Positions 5,015 to 13,134 are shown, counted from the first letter of the stretch. The stretch: 14,707 nt of DNA from Candidatus Falkowbacteria bacterium RIFCSPLOWO2_02_FULL_45_15 (GCA_001777995.1 MFFV01000044.1:1-14707), one strand, 5' to 3'. The notes: generated by a model from the sequence alone, not told the origin. Translations and numbers: made by a program.

Positions 5015-6787
5015 CTAGTCGCTCATCACCCGCAACACCTCTTCTATGCTCGTAATGCCTTGTAAGGCCCTAATGATTCCGTCCTGCTTAACGGTGATAA
5101 ACTTCTGCTTTTTTAAAACTTCCGATTTATAGTTTAGTCCCTGGCTGTTAGCGATCTGGCTTTTTATCTCATCGTTGACGTCCAGCACCTCGGCGATGGA
5201 AATTCTGCCTTGGTAACCGGTGTTGCCGCAACGGGCGCACCCCTTGCCTTTATGCAGCTGCCGGCTGGTTGACCCCGAGCTTAAAATAGTGGCCTCAAAT
5301 AATTTTTTAATTTTATCGTCAACCACGTCGTAAATTTTTTTTATTTCCTCCGCGATGTCGTCGCGCACGTCCTGGCTTATTTCTTCCTTGATTTTACAAA
5401 AATTGCAAATGCGGCGCACCAGCCGCTGCGCTAAAATTCCGTTTAAGGTCGAGGCCAACAAGAACGGCTCCACTTTCATGTCGATTAAGCGCGGAATAGT
5501 GCCGATGGCGTCGTTAGTGTGCAAGGTTGACAGCACCATATGCCCGGTCAAAGCGGCGTGAATGGCCAATTCCGCCGTTTCATTATCGCGGATCTCGCCG
5601 ACCATGATAATATCCGGGTCTTGGCGCAGCAGGGCGCGCAACCCGGTGGCAAAAGTAAAACCCACCTCTCCCCTAATCTGCGATTGGTTAGCCCCGTCCA
5701 AATAATATTCCACCGGGTCTTCTAAGGTTGAAATGTTCACTCCCTCTTCGTTTAAGATGCTCATGGCCGCAAACAAGGTGGTTGATTTGCCGCTGCCGGT
5801 CGGGCCGGTAACTAAAAACAAGCCGTCGCTTCTTTGGATGTTTTTGTTAATTACCTCTAAATTCCTCCCCTCATAGCCTAAATCCTCTAAAGTAGGCGCC
5901 CCTTTGCTGACATCCAGTATTCTCATCACCACTTTTTCGGTTTCAATGAGCGGCAAAATGGAAACGCGAAAATCAATCCTTTTATTGTCAAAACCTAAGC
6001 GGATGCGGCCGTCTTGAGGGATTCTCGTTTCGTCTAACTTTAAATTAGCCAGCACTTTAACCCTAGCGACGATGGAGTTGTGCACGCTGACCGGCAACAC
6101 CAAAGAAGTATGTAAAATGCCGTCGATGCGATAGCGGATCCGGCTTTCGTTTTTATACGGCTCAATGTGGATGTCGGAGGCTTTGCCTTCCACCGCGTGT
6201 TTTAAAATAACCGAAACGATTTTAGAAATAGGCGCGGCTTTGATGACGCCTTCCGTTTTTTCCTCTTTGTCCATCCCGGCCGCTTCTCTTTTTTCTTCCG
6301 CTTCTTCCGCCCGCGCTTTTAAAGCGACTTCCACCTCTTCCGCAATCGTTTGGTATAAATTAATGGCCTTGTTAAAACTTTCCGGGGAAATGACGTAGTA
6401 CTTAGCCTGATAGCCTGATTCCGCCGCTAAAAAATTAACCGCTTCAATGGCTTTCAAGTTGCCGTAATCCAGGATGCCGACGTCAATTTGGTTAGCCGCT
6501 TTATTAAAACAAATGACTTGATAATTCTGCGCTACCGGAAAAGAAATGACGTTTAAAACGTCTTTGAGAATGCTTTTGTCCGCCAAATTAATGTAGCTTA
6601 TCCCCCAAATTTTCGCTTTGCTCGCCGCTAATTTTTCGGCGTCAATAACCTTTTCCTTAATCAAAACTTCTTCAATGTTTGAGCCCCGGACTTGGGCGAT
6701 CTTTTTTAATTCCGCCAGCCGCTCCGCGCTGATAACTTTATCCGCTAATAAAACGTCTAAAATGTCTTGTTTACTGTTGTTGGCCAT
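5015..6787 (-). CDS. pilB: Type IV pilus assembly ATPase PilB
   Basis: PilB (GspE/PulE family) is the hexameric cytoplasmic motor that powers pilus extension. The length, 590 aa, is normal. An N-terminal MshEN-type region (about 1-150) precedes an acidic charged linker (150-180). The ATPase core follows: Walker A GPTGSGKSTT (328-337), Asp box TLEDPVEY (354-361), Walker B DPDIIMVGEIRD (390-401), and His box TGHMVLSTLHTNDA (414-427). A zinc-binding tetracysteine is formed by C461 and C464 (CNFC) with C517 and C520 (CARC), separated by a long helical insert. All catalytic residues are intact, in contrast to the PilT-like gene downstream. It starts 20 bases after the pilO stop. The stop is TAG. 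Confidence 0.98.
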   Translation of the reverse strand: MANNSKQDILDVLLADKVISAERLAELKKIAQVRGSNIEEVLIKEKVIDAEKLAASKAKIWGISYINLADKSILKDVLNVISFPVAQNYQVICFNKAANQIDVGILDYGNLKAIEAVNFLAAESGYQAKYYVISPESFNKAINLYQTIAEEVEVALKARAEEAEEKREAAGMDKEEKTEGVIKAAPISKIVSVILKHAVEGKASDIHIEPYKNESRIRYRIDGILHTSLVLPVSVHNSIVARVKVLANLKLDETRIPQDGRIRLGFDNKRIDFRVSILPLIETEKVVMRILDVSKGAPTLEDLGYEGRNLEVINKNIQRSDGLFLVTGPTGSGKSTTLFAAMSILNEEGVNISTLEDPVEYYLDGANQSQIRGEVGFTFATGLRALLRQDPDIIMVGEIRDNETAELAIHAALTGHMVLSTLHTNDAIGTIPRLIDMKVEPFLLASTLNGILAQRLVRRICNFCKIKEEISQDVRDDIAEEIKKIYDVVDDKIKKLFEATILSSGSTSRQLHKGKGCARCGNTGYQGRISIAEVLDVNDEIKSQIANSQGLNYKSEVLKKQKFITVKQDGIIRALQGITSIEEVLRVMSD

Positions 6788-6807
6788 ACCAAAGTCAATT
6801 TTCTTTA

Positions 6808-7641
6808 CTAAAAAGGATTCTTATTGCCTCTAGTTTGAATTTCAATCGCCTCGGCGTTGCTGCGCAAATTTCTCCATTTATCGCTAGTGATAAAATCAAG
6901 CTCGCGGCGGACGTCCTCTCCTCCCAAATCGACCGTACTGGCCAGGCCGTCCGTTTGATAATAAGCTTTGACAACTAAAATCGCGCTTTCCTCTGGCGGA
7001 GAGTACTTGACGGCCTGCGCGTCAATTAAGCGCAAATTATTTTCTAAGCCGGCTAACAAGCTTTTCAAAGCGGGGTAACTTACTCCGCTGACTTCAAAAT
7101 CAACCGTTACCGCTTCCGCCTTGGCGCTTGGCGCGGGCAGAGCCGCCCCTTGATTATTGCCTGCTCCGCTCTCGGTAAGGCCTCTGCCTTTGCCTGCTCC
7201 GCTAAGGCCGCTTTCATCTTCTAAACTGATGGATTTCAGCAACATCCCGTTAGCCGCCACAATTTTATTAATTTGCGTTACTAAATCCCTTTCTTCGCTT
7301 TTAGCCGGCAACATTTGCCCGATTCTTTCCCTGTCGGCCGGGCTAAGATTAACGTAACCTTCTTTTATTTGCCCCAGCTCCTTAATTTGCGCGTTAAGTT
7401 CGGCGATTGTTTCCTGTTGGGCTTTATCTTGCAAACTAATTTCTGCCCGGCTGCTAAAGACGGCTTTAACGTTTGGCTTCAATAAGAACCAATAACCGGC
7501 CCCAAAAATTATTATCAACTCAATAATAATAAGATGATAAAAATAACGCTGCCATATTACCAAGAGGCGGCTGGTTTGCTCGGCGGTTCGGTCGTCAATC
7601 GTCGCGGTTGTTTTTGATCGTGGGAGCGGCTGCTTTTCCAT
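6808..7641 (-). CDS. pilO: Type IV pilus alignment-complex protein PilO-like
   Basis: A 277-aa bitopic protein: a cytoplasmic N-terminus of about 33 residues, one membrane helix (34-54), a coiled coil (about 66-94), then a ferredoxin-like domain outside (roughly 176-230). That architecture, and the place right after pilN (5 bases between), identify PilO, which pairs with PilN to link PilM to the pilus. Residues about 144-175 form a Gly/Ala/Ser-rich insert (SGAGKGRG, ESGAGNNQG) containing a short DNA direct repeat (7158-7203). The C-terminal tail beyond about 235 is longer than in proteobacterial PilO. No PilP or PilQ follows, as expected for a cell lacking a secretin-bearing outer membrane. 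Confidence 0.88.
   Translation of the reverse strand: MEKQPLPRSKTTATIDDRTAEQTSRLLVIWQRYFYHLIIIELIIIFGAGYWFLLKPNVKAVFSSRAEISLQDKAQQETIAELNAQIKELGQIKEGYVNLSPADRERIGQMLPAKSEERDLVTQINKIVAANGMLLKSISLEDESGLSGAGKGRGLTESGAGNNQGAALPAPSAKAEAVTVDFEVSGVSYPALKSLLAGLENNLRLIDAQAVKYSPPEESAILVVKAYYQTDGLASTVDLGGEDVRRELDFITSDKWRNLRSNAEAIEIQTRGNKNPF
7158..7203. repeat. Short direct repeat in the pilO linker
   Basis: The 13-mer TGCCTGCTCCGCT occurs at 7158-7170 and again at 7191-7203, a spacing of 33 bases (11 codons), each copy followed nearby by TAAGGCC. It encodes the repeated Ser-Gly-Ala-Gly pieces of the PilO linker. The in-frame period suggests slippage or tandem duplication in a flexible region. Confidence 0.6.
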
Positions 7642-7646
7642 AAATA

Positions 7647-8882
7647 TTACTCTTTAGCCTGAAAAATTTCCGGCTTAACTTTTAAATTAACTTCAAAAGA
7701 AATTACCTCTTGTTCGCTCTTTATTTCTCCTATCGTTTGCGTTTCTTTCTTAATAATCGCTCCGCCGGTTTTAGCGGAGAGGGCATAAGATTGCTCTTCC
7801 TGCCAAACTTTCAGCTGCGCGCTAAAATCTTTAAAATTCCGGGCTTTAGCCGGTAAAACATATTCGCCGGTTAATTCGCCTTCAAACTTATCGTAATAAA
7901 TTCCGGGTAAAGTATTATTTTCCAAATAATTAAAAAAATTAGTCCAATAAACATGGCTGTTTAAAATGTCTTTTGCCGCGACCACCCGCTGCCGCAGTCG
8001 GTTCAGCTCCGCTACCGCCGCCCTTAATCGCTTTAACTCCGCCTCTTGAGCGGAAATACGCTGGCTGACTGGCGAGGATAGCGTATCTTGCTTGCTTAGC
8101 AACCAAAGCATCCCCCAGGCGCCGCCGGTAATCAAGACGGCTAAAATAATAACCGCCGCGTTAATCTTCGCCGCCCGCCGCCAATTGAAAAAAGTCAGCC
8201 CTTGCCCTTTGATTAAATTCGTTCTCAAGACGTCTGGGCTGCTCTTAACTTCCTCTTTTAACTCCGCCGTCAGCCGGGGTTCGTTTTTAGACGCTGCCGG
8301 AACGACAAGGGGCGGCGCCGATACGGGAGCGGTAAACGTCTCGTCGGGCGGCGCCGATCGGACTAATTTTTTAGCCGCCGGCCGCTTTAATTTTTGCATT
8401 AAACTTAACCAAGGATGTTTTTCTTTAGCCGCCGGCTCGCGGTTCAAACGCTCGCTGCTTAAATTGAACCCGGCGGTTAAACCGTCGGCTGCTTTGGTTA
8501 TTTTACTCATGGCCTCGCTTGCCGGCCCCTCGCTTTTAGGTTCGGCTCGGACATTACCGCCGCCGCCAATACCCTTGATGTGTTTCAGCAAGCTTGCTCT
8601 CGCCGCCTGCATATTAAGATTGCTTCGGCTCAAAGGAGCGGCGTCAGTAACCGCCGCGAAATCAGCGCCATCCGCTCCCTCGCTTTTTTTAAACAGCTTA
8701 AACAACCTGCTCGCTGCTTTTCTGGCGAACGAAACGGCGTCTTTGGGGGCGGCCGGGAAAGTTTGGCTCGCGCCGGGCGCCGCCGCCGGATGAGAAAGCT
8801 CCACCGCTTCTCTTTCTTTCTTTACGGTCTGCTTTCTTTTTGGCCGCTCCTCGGGGGGGAGAAAATTAATGTCGGTAGACAT
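7647..8882 (-). CDS. pilN: Type IV pilus protein PilN with long N-terminal linker
   Basis: At 411 aa this is about twice the usual PilN length. The first residues, STDINFLPPEERP, hold the conserved PilM-binding motif (INLLP type, residues 5-9). Next comes a cytoplasmic region of about 220 residues (12-235), rich in Ala, Lys and Pro and probably disordered, then one membrane helix (239-262), a coiled coil (about 275-305), and the exocytoplasmic ferredoxin-like domain (about 306-405). The PilM-binding peptide therefore hangs on a long tether, where proteobacterial PilN has only a short one. Long-tethered PilN is seen in CPR genomes as far as I know. The gene lies between pilM (57-base gap) and pilO (5-base gap). 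Confidence 0.88.
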   Translation of the reverse strand: MSTDINFLPPEERPKRKQTVKKEREAVELSHPAAAPGASQTFPAAPKDAVSFARKAASRLFKLFKKSEGADGADFAAVTDAAPLSRSNLNMQAARASLLKHIKGIGGGGNVRAEPKSEGPASEAMSKITKAADGLTAGFNLSSERLNREPAAKEKHPWLSLMQKLKRPAAKKLVRSAPPDETFTAPVSAPPLVVPAASKNEPRLTAELKEEVKSSPDVLRTNLIKGQGLTFFNWRRAAKINAAVIILAVLITGGAWGMLWLLSKQDTLSSPVSQRISAQEAELKRLRAAVAELNRLRQRVVAAKDILNSHVYWTNFFNYLENNTLPGIYYDKFEGELTGEYVLPAKARNFKDFSAQLKVWQEEQSYALSAKTGGAIIKKETQTIGEIKSEQEVISFEVNLKVKPEIFQAKE

Positions 8883-8939
8883 GGGGATGTTTTAGTTAAA
8901 AGTCTAAAATCCTTAAAGTCCGTAAAACCAAACGAATTT

Positions 8940-10034
8940 TTAGATGGTTTCCCTTAACGCCAGCCCGACCGCAATCGCCATCTTCGTGCCCATTTCATCT
9001 AAAGCCGGTTTCAAATCCAGGGGGTAAGACAGACGCGCAAACGGGTCGCCAATAATAACTTTGGTATCTAAAATAGTGCTTAAATAATTGTCAATGCGTG
9101 GTAAGTTCGCGCCCCCGCCGGCCAGTATTACTTTTTCAATCTGCTTGTTATTTTCTTGCTGAAATAAATTCAGCGAATATTTTATTTCATTAACTATCGG
9201 CGCAATCGTATTGGTGATGATAGCCGGCAGTGGAGTGGCCGCCTGGTCGTTAAGGGATGAGCCTAAATCCAACTTAAATTGTTCGGCTCGCTTAAAATCC
9301 ACCTTTAAGCTGTCGCTAATTGCTTTAGTGACCATAATGCCGCCGGAATTTAAACTGCGGCTGAACATCGGCAAACCATTGGCAATAATGGCGATGTCCG
9401 TATTCACCGCCCCTAAATCAACTAAGGCGACGACTGAGCCGTCTATCCCCACTAAAGAGCGGATGAGGGAAAATATTTCCGTTTCTAAACTTAATAAGTT
9501 TATTTTCGCCTCTTTAAAAATAGCGACGTATTTTTTGACTAATGATTTAGGCGCACCGGTTAATAAGACTTTGGTGTTGCCGTTGGTTTGGCCGTCCGCC
9601 TCGTCCCGCGATACTGCGGGAGTCTGCTCGGCTGCGGACGGAGTCTCGGCTAAAACTTTCCAGTCCAAAATCATCTCTTCTAAATCAAGCGGCATCACTT
9701 TCTTCGCCTCCCCCATCACCGCCGCCGCTAAATCTTTTTTATCAATATGGTTTAAACTTAAAACCGAAGAAAATACCGAAAAACTAGGCAACGCCGCCAC
9801 GGCATTATTATTTTTTATATTAGAGCGGCTGCATATTTCGGTAATTAAGCGAGCGGCTTTGGCGGTATCAATAGACAAATTTTTTGCCGAGAAATCACTG
9901 GCTTCTTCGCTGTAGCCGTAGTTCACTAACGTCGCCTGCCCTTTAATCTTTCTAATCTCTACGATTTTGACGCTAGTTTTTCCGATGTCCACTCCTAAAT
10001 AGCTCTGCGGATTTTTAAAAATATTTTTAAACAT
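8940..10034 (-). CDS. pilM: Type IV pilus actin-like ATPase PilM
   Basis: PilM is a cytoplasmic FtsA/actin-fold protein that binds the N-terminus of PilN and connects the alignment complex to the motors. At 364 aa it is near the family length. The phosphate-1 motif is YLGVDIGKTSVKIVEI (12-27), phosphate-2 is VALVDLGAVNTDIAI (202-216), and the adenosine-binding motif is VILAGGGANLPRI (302-314). Residues about 130-152, rich in Ala, Gln, Asp and Thr, look like an insertion between the strand LDWKVLAE and KVLLTGAPK. Residues 132-148 are encoded by a nested palindrome (9592-9641). It is the first gene of the minus-strand operon; the ATG at 10032-10034 has no strong Shine-Dalgarno (a GGAG lies about 20 bases upstream). 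Confidence 0.95.
   Translation of the reverse strand: MFKNIFKNPQSYLGVDIGKTSVKIVEIRKIKGQATLVNYGYSEEASDFSAKNLSIDTAKAARLITEICSRSNIKNNNAVAALPSFSVFSSVLSLNHIDKKDLAAAVMGEAKKVMPLDLEEMILDWKVLAETPSAAEQTPAVSRDEADGQTNGNTKVLLTGAPKSLVKKYVAIFKEAKINLLSLETEIFSLIRSLVGIDGSVVALVDLGAVNTDIAIIANGLPMFSRSLNSGGIMVTKAISDSLKVDFKRAEQFKLDLGSSLNDQAATPLPAIITNTIAPIVNEIKYSLNLFQQENNKQIEKVILAGGGANLPRIDNYLSTILDTKVIIGDPFARLSYPLDLKPALDEMGTKMAIAVGLALRETI
9592..9641. repeat. Nested palindromic element inside pilM
   Basis: Outer arms CCGTCCGC (9592-9599) and GCGGACGG (9634-9641) pair perfectly, and inside them TCCCGC (9604-9609) pairs with GCGGGA (9616-9621). The block codes in frame for a low-complexity stretch of PilM (residues 132-148) that looks like extra sequence for the family. 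It shares GCGGGA, GCTGCGG and CGG with the intergenic palindrome at 73-100, so both may belong to one short palindromic repeat family. Confidence 0.55.
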
Positions 10035-10188
10035 AATTCAATTTTGCTAATAACTCCGGTATAGTTTATAATAAATTACAGCTAAGCCTCCGCGAGCGGT
10101 TATCAACATAAGGTAATTATATTTATTTTAACATATTTGGCGGTAGTGATGCAACTATTCTCAAAGCCAAAAATTGGTTTTATGTTTT
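10035..10188. promoter_or_regulatory. Divergent intergenic region (pilus operon / surface gene cluster)
   Basis: This 154-base gap separates pilM (minus) from the beta-propeller gene (plus), so both operon promoters must lie here or further away. It is AT-rich with a short GC hairpin, CCGC-GA-GCGG (10090-10099). Minus-strand candidates are TATAAA/TATACC boxes in 10060-10072, with no convincing -35. On the plus strand TTATCA (near 10101) with TATTTT 18 bases on is a weak pair. None reaches the quality of the two pilin promoters, so positions are tentative. Confidence 0.35.
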
Positions 10189-11448
10189 ATGGTAATAAAT
10201 TATAAAAAAATTATTCTGATAGTCGGATTTTTACTGGGGTGTTTATTCATCGGCTATCTTATTTACGCTTTATTTTTTAAGTCAACTCTGCCCGCCGTTA
10301 CTACGGAGACGCCGCCGGCCGCTTCATCGCTGGCGCAGCTGCCTAGCGCTAAAGTTGGCGCTTCCGGAGCCGTCGGCGCTGATGCGGGAACCGGAAAACT
10401 GCCGAGCGGAGAAAAAGCGGCGCCGTCCGAAACTCCCCAATCCTTGGGCCAAGAAGCGGCCGTCGTCGCCCAAGGCGGCTTAACGCAGACGACTCTGCTT
10501 AGTTCAGTGTCAAGTTTCGCTTCCACTCTTAGTGATAACGGCGCGGATATTTATTTTTATAGTCGTAATGACGGCCAATTTTACCGCTTAAACGGCACCG
10601 GGCAAGCAACCGCCTTAAGCGACAAAAAATTCTTTAACGTGGCGCGCGTCAGTTGGGCCGCCAATAAACAAAAGGTGGTGATGGAGTACCCGGACGGAGC
10701 CAACATTTTATATAATTTCCAAACCGGGCAACAGCTGACTTTGCCCAAACATTGGCAGGACTTTGACTTTTCTCCCCAAAGCACGCAAATAGTGGCTAAA
10801 AGCATCGGGCTCAACCCGGAAAATAACTGGCTGATTACCGCCAATGAAGACGGCTCGCAAGCCCGCGCGATTGAAAATTTAGGAGCCAACTACCCCGCGG
10901 CGTATTCTTCCTGGTCGCCGAATAATCTCTCGGTAGCTTTATTTACGGAAAGCATTGACTTCAACCGCCAACGGTTATATTTCATTGGCCAAAACGACGA
11001 AAATTTCAAATCAACGACCATTGAGGGCCGCGGACCGGAATTTAAATGGACTCCTTCTGGCAGCCGCCTGCTCTATAGCGTCTATAGCGACGCCACTAAT
11101 TTAAACCCGAGTTTATGGGTGGTGGACGCTCAAGGCGAAAATATCGGCGCTAATCGCCAAAGTTTAGGAATCCAAACTTGGGCTGATAAATGCGCTTTCT
11201 CAAACGAAACCGTTGCTTATTGCGCCGTGCCTGTTAATTTACCGGAAGGAGCGGGCCTGTTCCCGGAACTCGCGCAAAACACGGCTGACAGCATCTATAA
11301 AATTGATTTGACTACCGGCTCTTATTCTCTAGCCGCCGTGCCAGACGGCGCATACGACATCCAAACGATAATTGTTTCTGCGGACGAAAGGCAGCTTTAT
11401 TTTACCGACGGCTCAACCGGCAATATACATAAAATGAGACTTAAATAA
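10189..11448 (+). CDS. Membrane-anchored beta-propeller (TolB/WD40-like) protein
   Basis: A 419-aa protein with a short cytoplasmic start, one membrane helix (8-29), an Ala/Pro/Gly-rich stalk (about 33-100), and an exocytoplasmic domain of repeated beta-propeller blades. Typical blade motifs are SWAANKQKVVMEY (155-167), DFSPQSTQIVAKS (193-205), SWSPNNLSVALF (241-252), KWTPSGSRLLYSVY (286-299) and VSADERQLYFTDGS (396-409). Two cysteines (C335, C345) could pair. The ATG at 10189 is preferred over an in-frame TTG at 10174, because it begins a clean N-in membrane anchor; there is no Shine-Dalgarno for either. It leads the plus-strand cluster, 4 bases before the DsbA-like gene. The ligand and function are unknown; a surface binding or scaffold role is inferred only from the fold. 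Confidence 0.8.
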   Translation: MVINYKKIILIVGFLLGCLFIGYLIYALFFKSTLPAVTTETPPAASSLAQLPSAKVGASGAVGADAGTGKLPSGEKAAPSETPQSLGQEAAVVAQGGLTQTTLLSSVSSFASTLSDNGADIYFYSRNDGQFYRLNGTGQATALSDKKFFNVARVSWAANKQKVVMEYPDGANILYNFQTGQQLTLPKHWQDFDFSPQSTQIVAKSIGLNPENNWLITANEDGSQARAIENLGANYPAAYSSWSPNNLSVALFTESIDFNRQRLYFIGQNDENFKSTTIEGRGPEFKWTPSGSRLLYSVYSDATNLNPSLWVVDAQGENIGANRQSLGIQTWADKCAFSNETVAYCAVPVNLPEGAGLFPELAQNTADSIYKIDLTTGSYSLAAVPDGAYDIQTIIVSADERQLYFTDGSTGNIHKMRLK

Positions 11449-11452
11449 AAAT

Positions 11453-12187
11453 ATGCCAAAAAAACCTGGCTCTTTCCAAATAACATTCATCTCTCTATCT
11501 CTCATCTCACTCTTGCTATTCGTCATCTTTCTCTTTATCGTCTATCCTCTAACTTTTGGCGCGAGCAAAAATGACCAACGAACGGATGCCGGCAGTTTTT
11601 ATTTCAACAAAAATTTTAACGACATCGACCCCCTGCTCACGGCCGTTCCTACTTTAGACAAAATGATTACCGGGCCGATCATTACCGGCCTTGACCCAAG
11701 TATGGGCGCGAGCGACGCGCCGGTGAATATCGTTGTTTATACCGATTTTACCTGCTGGTACTGCGGCCAAACCGTAGCGGACGCGCGCGCGGTGCGGGAA
11801 CAATTTCCGGATAAGGTAAAACTGACGCACAAAGATTTCCCGGCGGCTGATAAACAATATAAATCGTATCAGGCGGCGGTTGCCGGACGATGCGCGCAGG
11901 CGCAGAATAAATTTTGGGAGATGAGTAATTTGCTTTATCAAAATTACAACAACTTGAGCCAAGTTTTGTTTAACTCGCTTGCCCGCGAGCTTAAATTAAA
12001 CCAGCCGCAGTTTGAGCAATGCTTAACTAACGGCGCCGCCGCTGCTTTAATTGACGACAACATCAAAGAAGCCAACGCCCTGCGCATCAACGGCATCCCA
12101 ACGGTATATGTTAATAAACAAGAGATTATGGGCAAGGTAACTCATGAGGAGTTAAAGCAGGCGGTAGAGGAAGAGCTGAAAAAATAA
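11453..12187 (+). CDS. Membrane-anchored DsbA-like thiol-disulfide oxidoreductase
   Basis: A 244-aa protein with an uncleaved N-terminal membrane anchor (about 10-36) and an exocytoplasmic thioredoxin-fold domain of the DsbA/BdbD type (Thioredoxin_4-like). The strand VNIVVYTDFTCWYCGQT carries the active site C101-W-Y-C104, and the cis-proline loop is GIPTVYV (Pro216). A helical insert lies between, as in DsbA. A second cysteine pair (C147, C190) could form a structural disulfide. The expected role is oxidation of secreted proteins; the Cys-rich pilins across the divergent promoter are plausible substrates (inference). No DsbB or VKOR partner for re-oxidation is in the window. It starts 4 bases after the propeller gene without a Shine-Dalgarno. 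Confidence 0.92.
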   Translation: MPKKPGSFQITFISLSLISLLLFVIFLFIVYPLTFGASKNDQRTDAGSFYFNKNFNDIDPLLTAVPTLDKMITGPIITGLDPSMGASDAPVNIVVYTDFTCWYCGQTVADARAVREQFPDKVKLTHKDFPAADKQYKSYQAAVAGRCAQAQNKFWEMSNLLYQNYNNLSQVLFNSLARELKLNQPQFEQCLTNGAAAALIDDNIKEANALRINGIPTVYVNKQEIMGKVTHEELKQAVEEELKK

Positions 12188-12200
12188 AATTTTTAAACTA

Positions 12201-13130
12201 ATGTCCAACTTATTAAAAACCGTTATAATTTTTATTTTCACATCCGCTCTTTTTTTTTCTTTCGCCAATTTTGCTTGGGCGACAGAAACCGGCTTAACGC
12301 CGCCGCAACTGCAGATTAATATTCCCACTTTAGATTTATCCAGCTGGACCGCGAACAACAGCGGCAACTGGCTGGGGCTTTACATCAAAGCAATCTACCA
12401 ATATGCCATCGGCATCGTCGGCATTTTAGCGGCCGTAGTTTTAATGTTCGGCGGCCTGCTTTGGCTCACGGCCGGCGGCAACACCGGCCAAGTTACCGAA
12501 GCCAAAGAATGGATTAAAGCTTCTTTGACCGGCTTGATTTTAGCTTTATCATCGTATATGATTTTGTATGTCGTTAATCCGGATTTGAGGATTTTTCAGC
12601 CGCTAAATATACCTTCTATTAAGAGTACGGGCACAAATAACGCTACTAATAATTTAACGCGCAGCGGTGATCCTCTTAATTTAACTGGCGTTCAAGATAA
12701 CCGCAGTTTGACTAAAGCTTATGAAGGGATAGGATTATATCCGTACCCGGATTCGCTTGGTAACCTAACTATTGGCTATGGTCATAGATTAGGTGCTAAT
12801 GAAAATTATACTACTATTACTCAAGAGCAGGCAGAAAATTTCTTTAATGATGATTACACTATAGCTATGCGAACCGCTCGATCAGTATCTATTAGGGATT
12901 ATGGCATAGACTTTAATACTCTTACCCCGGCGCGACAGGGAGTGTTAACTGATATGGCTTTTAATATGGGTAGAGGGGGGTTAGCTAGCTTTAGCAGAAT
13001 GTTTGAAGCAATTAATCAACAAAATTGGGTCCAAGCCGGAGCGGAAATAAGAGACAGCACATACGCCGGACAAGTTAGGCAGCGTTCCGACACTAATGCT
13101 AATATTATGGCGAGCGGACAACTACCATAA
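12201..13130 (+). CDS. T4SS-pilin-like membrane domain fused to GH24 lysozyme
   Basis: A 309-aa two-part protein. Residues 1-27 form a signal peptide ending AWA. Residues about 60-130 match the two-helix VirB2/T4SS-pilin type common in CPR: helix 1 (67-91) ending LLWLTAGGN, a short charged cytoplasmic loop, and helix 2 (107-127). A Thr/Asn-rich linker (140-168) leads to a T4-type lysozyme domain (about 169-300). E175, D184 and T190, in YEGIG, YPDSLG and NLTIGYGH, reproduce the spacing of the T4 lysozyme triad Glu11, Asp20, Thr26. The topology places the lysozyme outside the membrane. It should cleave peptidoglycan between MurNAc and GlcNAc. Hand-counted GC is about 48% over the membrane half (12301-12600) and 40% over the lysozyme half (12661-13020), consistent with a different origin. 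RadA follows after 4 bases. Confidence 0.85.
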   Translation: MSNLLKTVIIFIFTSALFFSFANFAWATETGLTPPQLQINIPTLDLSSWTANNSGNWLGLYIKAIYQYAIGIVGILAAVVLMFGGLLWLTAGGNTGQVTEAKEWIKASLTGLILALSSYMILYVVNPDLRIFQPLNIPSIKSTGTNNATNNLTRSGDPLNLTGVQDNRSLTKAYEGIGLYPYPDSLGNLTIGYGHRLGANENYTTITQEQAENFFNDDYTIAMRTARSVSIRDYGIDFNTLTPARQGVLTDMAFNMGRGGLASFSRMFEAINQQNWVQAGAEIRDSTYAGQVRQRSDTNANIMASGQLP

Positions 13131-13134
13131 TAAT

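Noticed and set aside
8092..8793. Long plus-strand frame (233 codons) opposite pilN
   Set aside because: It is the antisense shadow of the Ala/Lys/Pro-rich PilN linker: low complexity, no recognisable domain, and pilN itself is well supported.
9211..9915. Long plus-strand frame (234 codons) opposite pilM
   Set aside because: It is an antisense shadow of a conserved gene; the translation shows no domain and no start signals.
10174..10188. TTG start for the propeller gene
   Set aside because: It has no Shine-Dalgarno and adds five unconvincing residues before a good ATG that starts a clean membrane anchor.
13096..13134. Upstream in-frame ATG for radA overlapping the lysozyme gene
   Set aside because: It adds 13 residues with no family match; the ATG at 13135 places the zinc finger at the normal distance from the N-terminus.
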